NCBI GenBank assembly: GCA_029881015.1
Contig: JAOUNK010000027.1
Span: forward strand, 1-17,228
Source: Gammaproteobacteria bacterium
Lineage (GTDB): Bacteria; Pseudomonadota; Gammaproteobacteria; Steroidobacterales; Woeseiaceae
Direction of reading: 5' to 3'
Length of the DNA: 17,228 nucleotides
Shown one piece after another: positions 8,129 to 14,951 of this stretch (within the stretch, counting starts at the first letter, position 1; each line of letters opens with the position of its first letter). The notes under the pieces are model-generated. The model had not been told where the DNA came from and ran no database searches. It was given only the letters and a program-made list of their open reading frames with translations. Made by a program: the position numbers and the translations under genes.

Positions 8129-10096
8129 TTACTGTTCATCTTCCTCAGGTTGTCTGGCTTTCCGGTACTCCTCAATGGGAGGCAGCATCGGACGTGATTG
8201 TCCCGGCATCAGCCGGATATCGTCGCCTTTCCGGCCTTGTTGCACGTCACGAATCAGGTTGTATTTCTGGTTGGTCTCGAAGGCCGTCTGCGTCGCGTCG
8301 CGAAGAATCGTCGGTCGGATGAAGACCATCAGGTTGGTCTTGAGTTTTTCCGTCTTGCGAGAACGGAACAGGTTGCCGAGCAGGGGGATTCGTCCCAGGA
8401 CGGGAACGCGCTGGTCGCTTTCGCGCAACACGTCCTCGAGCAGCCCGCCGAGAACCAGTATCTCGCCGTCATCGACGATAACCGTGGTATCGATTGTGCG
8501 CTTGTTGACGATCAGGTCGACGGCACCGGCGGCTGACTGCGCAATGCTGGAAATTTCCTGGGACACATCGAGGACCATTGAGTCGCCCTCGTTGATTTGT
8601 GGCGTGATCGAGAGCTTGACACCGACTGCCTCCCGGTTGATCGTCTGGAACGGATTTACGGCGCCGCCGGCACCGCCGGTGTTGGTAAACGAACCACTGA
8701 CAAACGGCACGTCCTGGCCGACATTCAGCGTTGCTTCCTCGTTGTCGGTCGTCACGATCGATGGCGTCGAGATCAGATTGGTATCCGCGTCGCCTTCGAC
8801 GGCACGCAGGATAGCGGCAAAACTGACGCCGTCATCCGTGATCCGCCCGACACCGATGGTGCCACCTTCGCCAATCAGGCCGCTTGGGTCGGTAACGCCG
8901 CCGCCGGCAGCGCTGCCCAGTTGCACGACGCCTGCCAGGAAATCGGGAAAGTTCGTTACTGCAATCGGTGCGTCGGAACCGCTTGCTTCGACCGCGAGCG
9001 ACACGCCGAGCTCCTTCGACTTGTCGACGATCACCTCGACGATGATTGCCTCGACGAGTACCTGCGCGCGCCGTATATCGATCTTGTCAACAATCTGCAT
9101 CGTCGAGCGCATGAGCTTGGGTGGCGCATTAATAACCAGTGCGTTCGTTTGTGTATCTGCCCAGACGCTGATGCCGTCCGTGCCCGTCGCCGTCGCCGCC
9201 TGCCCTGCCGTTGACTGCGTCTGGCTGGTGAAGTGTTGCTGCAACTTGGTCGCGAGTTCTTCAGCATCCGCATAGCGCAGGTAGCGGACCTGCGTGTCGC
9301 CACCGTCCTCGAGCGGCGTGTCGAGGTGGGCTATCAATGTCCTGAGGCGCAGGCGTTCGTTCTTGTCGCCGCCGATCAGCACACTGTTCGTGCGTGCATC
9401 GGCAACGAGGCTGGTTGTGACCGGGGCGCCATCCGCGCGCGGTGTTGCCGTCAGGGCGGTCATGATGCGCACGATCTCGCCGGCCGAGGCATGTTGCAGC
9501 GATACGACCTCGATGTCTTCGTCACTTGCCTGGTCGATGCGTCGAATGATATTGACGACGCGAGCGACGTTGGCGGCACGGTCAGAAATAATCAGCATGT
9601 TTGAACCGGCGTGGGCGACGAGATGGCCGTTTTGCGGGAGTAAGGGCCGCAGCAGCGAGACGAGTTGCGTGGCGCCGACATTCTTGAGTTGTACAACCTG
9701 GGTGGCCAGGTCGTCGGGACCGTAAGCGCCGCCTGCGCCGATCGCAGATGGCAGTTGCCTCAAGGTCGCGTCGGGTACGACCTTGACGAGGTTGTCGCTT
9801 TCGATAGCGACGTACCCGTGTACCTGGAGGATCGAAAGAAAGGCCTCGTACATCTCGTCCGGCCCCAGGGGAGTCGGGGAGAGCAACGTAACCTTGCCCG
9901 TTACCCTGGGATCAAGGATGACGTTCTTGCCGGTAACGGCGGAAACGGCCTCGACAACCTGGCGAATATCCGCGTCTTTCCAGTTGACCGTTGCCGCAGG
10001 CTGTTGAGCCCAGGCCAGTGCCGTTAGCGACAGAAGACCCGTCGCGACAAGCAGCCGCAGTGGACCTCGGAGTATGTGTCTTTGGTTTTTCATCAT
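8129..10096 (-). CDS. gspD: GspD, type II secretion outer-membrane secretin
   Basis: A 655-residue secretin. Residues 1-30 form a signal peptide (basic start, hydrophobic core LLVATGLLSLTALAWA, likely cleavage before QQ). The periplasmic part contains the N0 domain (about 36-110, VNWKDADIRQVVEAVSAVTG) and N1, N2 and N3 domains (about 130-350; N2 has the pattern ADARTNSVLIGG). The C-terminal beta-barrel (about 355-600) includes VPFVSGSF and the signature VPVLGRIPLLGNLFRS. It forms the outer-membrane pore through which folded exoproteins leave. The tail after the barrel is short and charged, with no long pilotin-binding domain evident. The ATG overlaps the gspC stop as ATGA; a second ATG follows directly at 10093. 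The order gspC-gspD-gspE-gspF is the usual T2SS order. Confidence 0.97.
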   Translation of the reverse strand: MMKNQRHILRGPLRLLVATGLLSLTALAWAQQPAATVNWKDADIRQVVEAVSAVTGKNVILDPRVTGKVTLLSPTPLGPDEMYEAFLSILQVHGYVAIESDNLVKVVPDATLRQLPSAIGAGGAYGPDDLATQVVQLKNVGATQLVSLLRPLLPQNGHLVAHAGSNMLIISDRAANVARVVNIIRRIDQASDEDIEVVSLQHASAGEIVRIMTALTATPRADGAPVTTSLVADARTNSVLIGGDKNERLRLRTLIAHLDTPLEDGGDTQVRYLRYADAEELATKLQQHFTSQTQSTAGQAATATGTDGISVWADTQTNALVINAPPKLMRSTMQIVDKIDIRRAQVLVEAIIVEVIVDKSKELGVSLAVEASGSDAPIAVTNFPDFLAGVVQLGSAAGGGVTDPSGLIGEGGTIGVGRITDDGVSFAAILRAVEGDADTNLISTPSIVTTDNEEATLNVGQDVPFVSGSFTNTGGAGGAVNPFQTINREAVGVKLSITPQINEGDSMVLDVSQEISSIAQSAAGAVDLIVNKRTIDTTVIVDDGEILVLGGLLEDVLRESDQRVPVLGRIPLLGNLFRSRKTEKLKTNLMVFIRPTILRDATQTAFETNQKYNLIRDVQQGRKGDDIRLMPGQSRPMLPPIEEYRKARQPEEDEQ

Positions 10097-11031
10097 TGAG
10101 TTTGCTCACCGCTCAAGTCGAGCTGGCTGGTCTTGAGGACAATTGTTTCATCCTGTCCGTTACGTTCGAGGGTTACGGTTACCTGTTCTGCCGTACCAAG
10201 AGACTGAAAGATCTGCATGGCCTGCGTCGGGTCTGTCAGCGGTTGTCCGTCTATGTCCTTGATCAGGTCGCCAGGGCGCAGTCCGAGCGCGGCGAACTGC
10301 TGCCGGTTTCTCCCGGGGTAAACGCGGTAGCCGGCTTGCTGACCATCGACCGCGTATGGCGTCGGCCTGATGACGTCGGACAAGGTCGTCAGATTCTGGG
10401 AGACGACGCTCTGGATACTCTCCGCATTGTCGTTGAGTCCGGCCTGCCGGGTTGTATTGGTCGTTCGCCGTGTCGCCGACGCCTGACCTTGCGGGAACTC
10501 GGAAGGGATGCGCAGGTTCGTAAGGGCGCCGCTTTCGTTAAGCACAACGCGTTCCCTATAGACGGCATGCAGGGTTGCCCCGGAGGTGACCTGGTCACCG
10601 ATGGCGTACACCTTCTGTTCGGCGTTGTTGTCCGCGATGACCGCAACGGAGAACTCGGGAATGTTCGACGCTATAGTCCCTTTGAGTACAAGATTGGTCA
10701 GTCGCGTATCGCTGAGGTTTTCATCGGCAGCAACAACAGGTGGCGGAGCCGCTTCGGCATCGGCCGCACCGAACAGGTGTTTGTCGGCAATGGCCTGGAC
10801 CGCTCCGCTCGTGCCGCCCGATGTCGTGGCGGACTGAATACCCGCCGGGGCCTGGACCGGATCCCCGGTGGCTGGGGCAGGTACCAGCATCCAGACGATC
10901 CTGGCGATTTGCCAGCCGATCGCGATGACCAGCAACAGGGCTACCCAGGGAGGCAACGTCCTGTTCAGGGTCGTGAGCGCGTTACTTGCGCTAACGCTCG
11001 AGAAACCGGTCCATTCTGCTTTGCTGATCAT
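10093..11031 (-). CDS. gspC: GspC, type II secretion inner-membrane HR/PDZ protein
   Basis: A 312-residue bitopic inner-membrane protein. A short cytoplasmic lead is followed by a transmembrane helix (about 28-50, WVALLLVIAIGWQIARIVWM) and a Pro/Ala/Gly linker. Next comes the HR domain (about 84-176, HLFG... LTNLVLKGTIAS... VYAIGDQV... ERVVL) that contacts the secretin N0 domain. A PDZ domain follows (about 225-302, YRVYPGRNRQQFAALGLRPGDLI). It couples the inner-membrane platform to GspD and may help select substrates. The frame is open upstream to 11250, but that extension is Cys-rich and unlike the family, so ATG 11031 is chosen. Its AGGA is very close to the ATG, so the start is moderately sure. 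It is the first gene of the leftward cluster, divergent from clpS. Confidence 0.93.
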   Translation of the reverse strand: MISKAEWTGFSSVSASNALTTLNRTLPPWVALLLVIAIGWQIARIVWMLVPAPATGDPVQAPAGIQSATTSGGTSGAVQAIADKHLFGAADAEAAPPPVVAADENLSDTRLTNLVLKGTIASNIPEFSVAVIADNNAEQKVYAIGDQVTSGATLHAVYRERVVLNESGALTNLRIPSEFPQGQASATRRTTNTTRQAGLNDNAESIQSVVSQNLTTLSDVIRPTPYAVDGQQAGYRVYPGRNRQQFAALGLRPGDLIKDIDGQPLTDPTQAMQIFQSLGTAEQVTVTLERNGQDETIVLKTSQLDLSGEQTQ

Positions 11032-11145
11032 GTCCTGCCAGGTCAGATTGCGGTGCTGCTCGCCATATAAACGCAGCGACCCGATGATACGGGTTGATGC
11101 CTTGCAGCCACAAGCCGTGAAAACCCTAAAATGTGTTATTTGGCA

Positions 11146-11173
11146 ATAATATATCGGCGAGGCGATCGGTCCA
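11146..11173 (-). promoter_or_regulatory. Possible gspC promoter
   Basis: Reading leftward, TGGACC (11173-11168, 4 of 6 matches to the -35 consensus) is followed by a 16-base spacer and TATTAT (11151-11146, 5 of 6 to the -10). It lies in the AT-rich core of the divergent gspC/clpS region, about 115 bases before the gspC ATG. This is pattern matching only. Confidence 0.3.
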
Positions 11174-11175
11174 TA

Positions 11176-11181
11176 TATAAT
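11176..11181 (+). promoter_or_regulatory. Possible -10 box of the clpS-clpA promoter
   Basis: A perfect TATAAT lies 74 bases before the clpS ATG, in the AT-rich part of the intergenic region. No good -35 hexamer is found 16-18 bases upstream, so it would need an activator, or it is a chance match in AT-rich sequence. The nearby TTGGCA (11140-11145) is too far away, with a 30-base spacing. Confidence 0.35.
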
Positions 11182-11200
11182 GGTGCAACAGTTTGCGAAA

Positions 11201-11246
11201 GGCGGCCTGCCGCCATTGACATCCCCGGATCCGACCGTATATCCGG
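11201..11246 (+). promoter_or_regulatory. Two hairpins in the clpS leader
   Basis: The first hairpin is GGCGG (11201-11205) pairing with CCGCC (11210-11214) around a 4-base loop. The second is CCGGAT (11225-11230) pairing with ATCCGG (11241-11246) around a 10-base loop. The second ends 9 bases before the clpS ATG and includes the only GGA that could serve as a Shine-Dalgarno. It could therefore reduce translation. Function is inferred from position only. Confidence 0.35.
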
Positions 11247-11255
11247 ACACTGATT

Positions 11256-11585
11256 ATGAGTAACCATCCCGAAAACCCCGAGCAACACGGTGCCCACGAC
11301 CTGGCCCTCGAGGAAGCACGGCCGAAGCTCAAGCAACCGCCGCTCTACCGGGTGGTGCTGATCAATGACGATTTCACGCCCATGGAGTTCGTTGTCGAGA
11401 TCCTGGAGTCCGTATTTGGTATGGAAAGGACGCGGGCGACCCAGGTCATGCTCGAAGTGCACACCAAGGGTAAAGGCGTCTGCGGCGTGTACAATTTCGA
11501 GATTGCGGAAACCAAGGTCGCGCAAGTCATGGGAATTGCGGAACAGCACCAACACCCTTTACTCTGCACGATGGAAGAATCCTGA
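11256..11585 (+). CDS. clpS: ClpS, N-degron adaptor for ClpAP
   Basis: A 109-residue ClpS. After a flexible, charged N-terminal tail (about 1-25, needed in the family to switch ClpA) comes the core fold beginning PPLYRVVLINDDFTPMEFVV. The residues that bind the destabilising N-terminal amino acid in E. coli ClpS are all present by alignment: N37, D38, D39, M43, M65, V68 and H69. ClpS binds proteins with N-terminal Leu, Phe, Tyr or Trp and hands them to ClpA for degradation by ClpP in the cytoplasm. The gene is followed by clpA after 15 bases, the standard pair. The only upstream Shine-Dalgarno candidate is a weak GGA inside a possible hairpin. Confidence 0.97.
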   Translation: MSNHPENPEQHGAHDLALEEARPKLKQPPLYRVVLINDDFTPMEFVVEILESVFGMERTRATQVMLEVHTKGKGVCGVYNFEIAETKVAQVMGIAEQHQHPLLCTMEES

Positions 11586-11600
11586 CAGGAGTTGTCGCCC

Positions 11601-13868
11601 ATGCTCAGCAGTGAGCTCGAGTTCTGCCTGAACGAGGCCTTTCAAAGGGCCAATGACCGCCGCCATGAATACATGACGGTCGAGCACCTGCTGCTCGCGA
11701 TTCTCGATATCCCCAAGGTCCACGAGATCCTCAAGGCCTGTGGATCCAACGTAGCGGAGTTACGCCGGCAGCTTGTCGAGTGCATCGACGAGCAGACGCC
11801 GCTGTTGCCGGATGACGCTGAGGGCGACGTGCAGCCTACGCTGGGTTTTCAACGTGTCTTGCAGCGCGCCGTCTTTCACGTGCAGTCGAGCGGCAAGAAA
11901 GAAGTGACGGGCAGCAACGTACTCGTGGCGATTTTCAGTGAAAAACAGTCACAGGCCGTGTATTTGCTGGGTTTGCAGGATGTCACAAGGCTGGATGTCG
12001 TCAACTTCATCTCCCATGGTCTGCCGCAGCTGCCAGGCGAAGCCGGCGAAGAGGGCGAGACCCAGGTCTCGTCCGAGGCGGAGTCCGAGGCCTCACCTCT
12101 CCAACTCTACGCGACGAACCTCAATCAGCGGGCGATCGAAGGCAAGATCGATCCACTGATCGGGCGCGAACTCGAGATCGAGCGGACCGTGCAGATCCTG
12201 TGCCGGCGCCGCAAGAACAATCCGCTGTACGTCGGCGAAGCGGGTGTCGGCAAGACGGCGCTGGCAGAGGGGCTGGCGCGCATGATTACGGAAGAGCGCG
12301 TGCCCGAAGTGCTGCAGGACAGCACGATCTACGCTCTCGACATGGGCGCTCTGATCGCCGGTACCAAGTACCGGGGCGATTTCGAAAAGCGGCTCAAGGG
12401 TGTTATTGCCGAGATCCAGAAGGACCCGGGTGCGGTGCTGTTCATCGACGAAATTCACACCGTGATCGGCGCCGGCGCTGCGTCCGGTGGCGTGATGGAC
12501 GCGAGCAACCTCATCAAGCCGGTTCTCGCCAACGGCGAGATCCGCTGTATCGGGTCCACAACGTACTCGGAATACCGCGGTATTTTCGAGAAAGATCATG
12601 CGCTTGCGCGACGTTTCCAGAAAATAGATGTGCCTGAGCCCACGATTCCCGAGACGGTGTCGATCCTGCATGGCCTGAAGTCCCGGTTCGAGGAACATCA
12701 CGGGATTCGTTACGAAGCCGCCGCCCTTGAGGCCGCCGTGGAACTGTCCGCCCGGCACATCAACGACCGCCACCTGCCGGACAAGGCGATCGATGTCATG
12801 GACGAGGCGGGCGCCAACCTGCGCCTGATTCCCGTGGCGAATCGCAGCGATACGGTCACGGTCGAACTGGTCGAGAAAATCGTGGCGAAGATGGCACGTA
12901 TTCCGGCCAAGAGTGTGTCCGCGTCGGACCGCGATGCACTGCGGACGCTCGAACGCGACCTCAGGCTGACGATCTTCGGCCAGGACCGCGCGATCGAGGC
13001 ACTGGGTGGGGCCATCAAGATGGCGCGCTCCGGCCTGCGCGACGAGGACAAGCCCATCGGCGCATTCCTGTTTGCCGGGCCGACCGGCGTCGGCAAGACC
13101 GAGGTGACGCGGCAGCTCGCCCTGTTGATGGGCGTCGAGCTGATTCGCTTCGATATGTCGGAATACATGGAGCGACACACGGTATCCCGTCTGATCGGCG
13201 CGCCCCCGGGCTACGTAGGCTTCGACCAGGGCGGCTTGCTGACCGAGGCGGTCACCAGGAATCCGCACGCTGTCGTGTTGCTGGACGAAATTGAAAAAGC
13301 GGACCCCGAGGTCTTTAACTTGCTCCTGCAGGTCATGGATCATGGCACGCTGACCGATAACAACGGCCGCAAGGCGGATTTTCGCAATGCAATCATCGTC
13401 ATGACGACGAATGCCGGCGCTCAGGAAATGAGCCGTGCGTCGATCGGCTTCACACAGCAGGACAATTCGACAGACGGGATGGAGATTATCAAAAAGAAAT
13501 TCTCCCCCGAATTCCGCAACCGTCTCGACGCTATCATCCAGTTTGCACCGCTGGAAATCGACTCGATTATTCGCGTGGTCGACAAGCTGGTGGTCGAACT
13601 CGAGGCCAAGCTGGAGAACAACAAGGTTACGCTGGAACTCGATGACGCAGCGCGCACGTGGATTGCGGAGCGTGGCTACGACCCGAAGATGGGTGCCCGT
13701 CCGATGGCGCGCATCATCCAGGAAGAAATCAAACGGCCGCTCGCAGAGGAACTGCTATTCGGCAGCCTCGAACAGGGCGGGCACGTGAAGATTACCGTCG
13801 GCAAGGACGGAAGCCTGGAGTTGCTTGCGGAACCGGTGCTGAAAGAGCTGGCGCACTTGCCGGACTAG
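11601..13868 (+). CDS. clpA: ClpA, AAA+ unfoldase of the ClpAP protease
   Basis: A 755-residue Clp/Hsp100 ATPase, close to the 758 residues of E. coli ClpA. It has an N-terminal ClpS-binding domain (about 1-140, MLSSELEFCLNEAF...HEYMTVEHLLLAIL) and an acidic linker (about 145-168). The first AAA+ module has Walker A GEAGVGKT (212-219) and Walker B VLFIDEIH (279-286). The second has Walker A GPTGVGKT (493-500) and Walker B VVLLDEIEK (558-566). The ClpP-docking loop carries IGF (615-617). It unfolds substrates and threads them into ClpP. ATG 11601 is preferred over an in-frame TTG at 11592 because AGGAG (11587-11591) sits 9 bases upstream and the family begins at MLS/MLN. clpP is not in the window. 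Confidence 0.98.
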   Translation: MLSSELEFCLNEAFQRANDRRHEYMTVEHLLLAILDIPKVHEILKACGSNVAELRRQLVECIDEQTPLLPDDAEGDVQPTLGFQRVLQRAVFHVQSSGKKEVTGSNVLVAIFSEKQSQAVYLLGLQDVTRLDVVNFISHGLPQLPGEAGEEGETQVSSEAESEASPLQLYATNLNQRAIEGKIDPLIGRELEIERTVQILCRRRKNNPLYVGEAGVGKTALAEGLARMITEERVPEVLQDSTIYALDMGALIAGTKYRGDFEKRLKGVIAEIQKDPGAVLFIDEIHTVIGAGAASGGVMDASNLIKPVLANGEIRCIGSTTYSEYRGIFEKDHALARRFQKIDVPEPTIPETVSILHGLKSRFEEHHGIRYEAAALEAAVELSARHINDRHLPDKAIDVMDEAGANLRLIPVANRSDTVTVELVEKIVAKMARIPAKSVSASDRDALRTLERDLRLTIFGQDRAIEALGGAIKMARSGLRDEDKPIGAFLFAGPTGVGKTEVTRQLALLMGVELIRFDMSEYMERHTVSRLIGAPPGYVGFDQGGLLTEAVTRNPHAVVLLDEIEKADPEVFNLLLQVMDHGTLTDNNGRKADFRNAIIVMTTNAGAQEMSRASIGFTQQDNSTDGMEIIKKKFSPEFRNRLDAIIQFAPLEIDSIIRVVDKLVVELEAKLENNKVTLELDDAARTWIAERGYDPKMGARPMARIIQEEIKRPLAEELLFGSLEQGGHVKITVGKDGSLELLAEPVLKELAHLPD

Positions 13869-13877
13869 CCTGGGTTT

Positions 13878-13898
13878 GAGCCCTTTCGTCAAGGGCTC
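13878..13898. terminator. Hairpin between convergent clpA and infA
   Basis: GAGCCCTT (13878-13885) and AAGGGCTC (13891-13898) form a perfect 8-base-pair stem around a 5-base loop. It lies in the 45-base gap between the clpA stop and the infA stop. Neither side has a long T-run, so it is a weak intrinsic terminator at best, perhaps acting in both directions or protecting 3' ends. No tRNA lies in this gap, whereas E. coli has serW there. Confidence 0.6.
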
Positions 13899-13913
13899 TG
13901 GCCCGGCCTGGAA

Positions 13914-14132
13914 CTAGCGGCCGCGGTAGACGATACGGCCCTTGGACAGGTCGTACGGTGTTAGTTCTACGGTGACCTTGTCGCCCGTAAGAATACGAAT
14001 GTAGTTCTTGCGCATTTTTCCGGAGATATGCGCCGTGACTACGTGCCCGTTTTCGAGTTCAACCCGAAACATCGTGTTGGGCAGCGTCTCAGTTACGACG
14101 CCTTCCATCTGAATGGCTTCTTCTTTCGCCAA
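13914..14132 (-). CDS. infA: Translation initiation factor IF-1, apparently TTG start
   Basis: A 72-residue IF-1, the exact family length, one S1/OB-fold. The central sequence NTMFRVELENGHVVTAHISG continuing through KMRKNYIRILTGDKVTVELTPYDLSKGRI is almost invariant in gammaproteobacteria. IF-1 binds the ribosomal A site and helps IF-2 and IF-3 select the initiator tRNA and start codon. The conserved N-terminus MAKEE maps to a TTG codon (14132-14130), with AGGA about 11 bases upstream. The next ATG (Met9) would delete conserved residues, so TTG is the likely start. The gene is the last of the leftward trxB-acyltransferase-aat-infA group, 90 bases after aat, and converges on clpA. Confidence 0.97.
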   Translation of the reverse strand: MAKEEAIQMEGVVTETLPNTMFRVELENGHVVTAHISGKMRKNYIRILTGDKVTVELTPYDLSKGRIVYRGR

Positions 14133-14182
14133 GGGATTAATTGTCCTGTACTGCTAAAAGGCTGGCGAATTGTGCAGAAACG

Positions 14183-14216
14183 GTCCCGGTATTGCAATGC
14201 GCAACATCCGCGGGAC
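14183..14216 (-). promoter_or_regulatory. Stem-loop between aat and infA
   Basis: GTCCCG and CGGGAC (14183-14188 and 14211-14216) pair as an outer 6-base-pair stem. Inside it, TTGC (14192-14195) pairs with GCAA (14201-14204). It lies just beyond the aat stop and about 50 bases before infA. It could be a partial terminator or a processing site that separates infA expression from aat. No convincing sigma-70 promoter was found between it and infA. Confidence 0.4.
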
Positions 14217-14222
14217 ATTGCC

Positions 14223-14951
14223 CTACACCAATTCGTGGGCAGATATGGGGTCGGCAGGCCATTTCGCAAATGCATCAGCGGGGTCGCACAAGGCGCTGAG
14301 CGTCTCGACGAACTGAAAACGGGGCATCGCGGTGGCGCCCATGCAGAGCAAATGGGCGGATTGGACCTGGCAGTCGATCAACCCAAACGTACCATCGGCC
14401 AGCCTTTGGTCCAGGAACAGCAAGGCAATTTTGGACGCGTTCGGGTGACGGCTGAACATCGATTCGCCGAACACGGCGCGACCGATAACGAGCCCGTAGA
14501 GGCCTCCTATCAGCAGGTCGTCCTGCCAGATCTCGATGGAATGTGCCCAGCCGGACCGGTGTAATCCCTCGAAGGCGACGATCATTTCATTGGTAATCCA
14601 GGTACCCTGTTCGCGGCGGCGGGGCGCAGCGCATGCACGTACGACCTCGGCGAACGCCGTATTGATGCGTACCTCGGCCCTCGAGCGGCGCAGCTCCCGG
14701 CGCAGGCGTCGCGAGATATGCAGGTCCCCTTGTCGAAAGACGCAGCGTGGGTCGGGCGACCACCAGAGCAGCGGTTGCCCGTCTTCGTACCAGGGAAAGA
14801 TTCCACGCCGGTAGGCGGCCAGCAGTCGCGCGGGACCGAGGTCGCCGCCAACGGCCAGCAAACCATTGGGATCACGCAACGCATTGTCGACAGGTGGGAA
14901 TGCCTCGGGTGAATCGTCGGCGGTCAACCAGGCAACCCGCTGGTTGCTCAT
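14223..14951 (-). CDS. aat: Aat, leucyl/phenylalanyl-tRNA-protein transferase
   Basis: A 242-residue transferase of normal length. Visible family motifs are GLLAVGGDL (30-38), RRGIFPWY (48-55), WWSPDPR (63-69), WAHSIEIW (135-142), GESMFS (162-167) and GLIDCQVQ...HLLCMGA (190-206). It moves Leu or Phe from aminoacyl-tRNA to proteins with N-terminal Lys or Arg in the cytoplasm, making N-degrons for ClpS-ClpA, which are encoded nearby on the other strand. The start ATG overlaps the stop of the upstream acyltransferase gene as ATGA (14951-14948), so translation is probably coupled. The neighbours infA and trxB match the enterobacterial arrangement, but cydCD is missing and an acyltransferase gene is in its place. 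Confidence 0.97.
   Translation of the reverse strand: MSNQRVAWLTADDSPEAFPPVDNALRDPNGLLAVGGDLGPARLLAAYRRGIFPWYEDGQPLLWWSPDPRCVFRQGDLHISRRLRRELRRSRAEVRINTAFAEVVRACAAPRRREQGTWITNEMIVAFEGLHRSGWAHSIEIWQDDLLIGGLYGLVIGRAVFGESMFSRHPNASKIALLFLDQRLADGTFGLIDCQVQSAHLLCMGATAMPRFQFVETLSALCDPADAFAKWPADPISAHELV

Noticed and set aside
8025..9275. 416-codon open frame on the + strand opposite gspD/gspE
   Set aside because: It is antisense to two clear secretion genes; the Ser/Arg/Thr-rich translation has no family resemblance and is typical of mirror frames in GC-rich DNA.
9991..11070. 359-codon open frame on the + strand opposite gspC
   Set aside because: It mirrors the gspC coding frame and shows no conserved motif.
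11032..11250. Upstream extension of gspC to 11250
   Set aside because: The added 73 residues are Cys-rich, unlike GspC, and cross the AT-rich promoter region.
12093..13343. 416-codon open frame on the - strand opposite clpA
   Set aside because: clpA is certain on the other strand; the antisense translation shows no recognisable domain and no plausible ribosome site was noticed.
13869..13913. tRNA-Ser (serW) expected between clpA and infA from E. coli synteny
   Set aside because: The 45-base gap is too short and holds only a hairpin.
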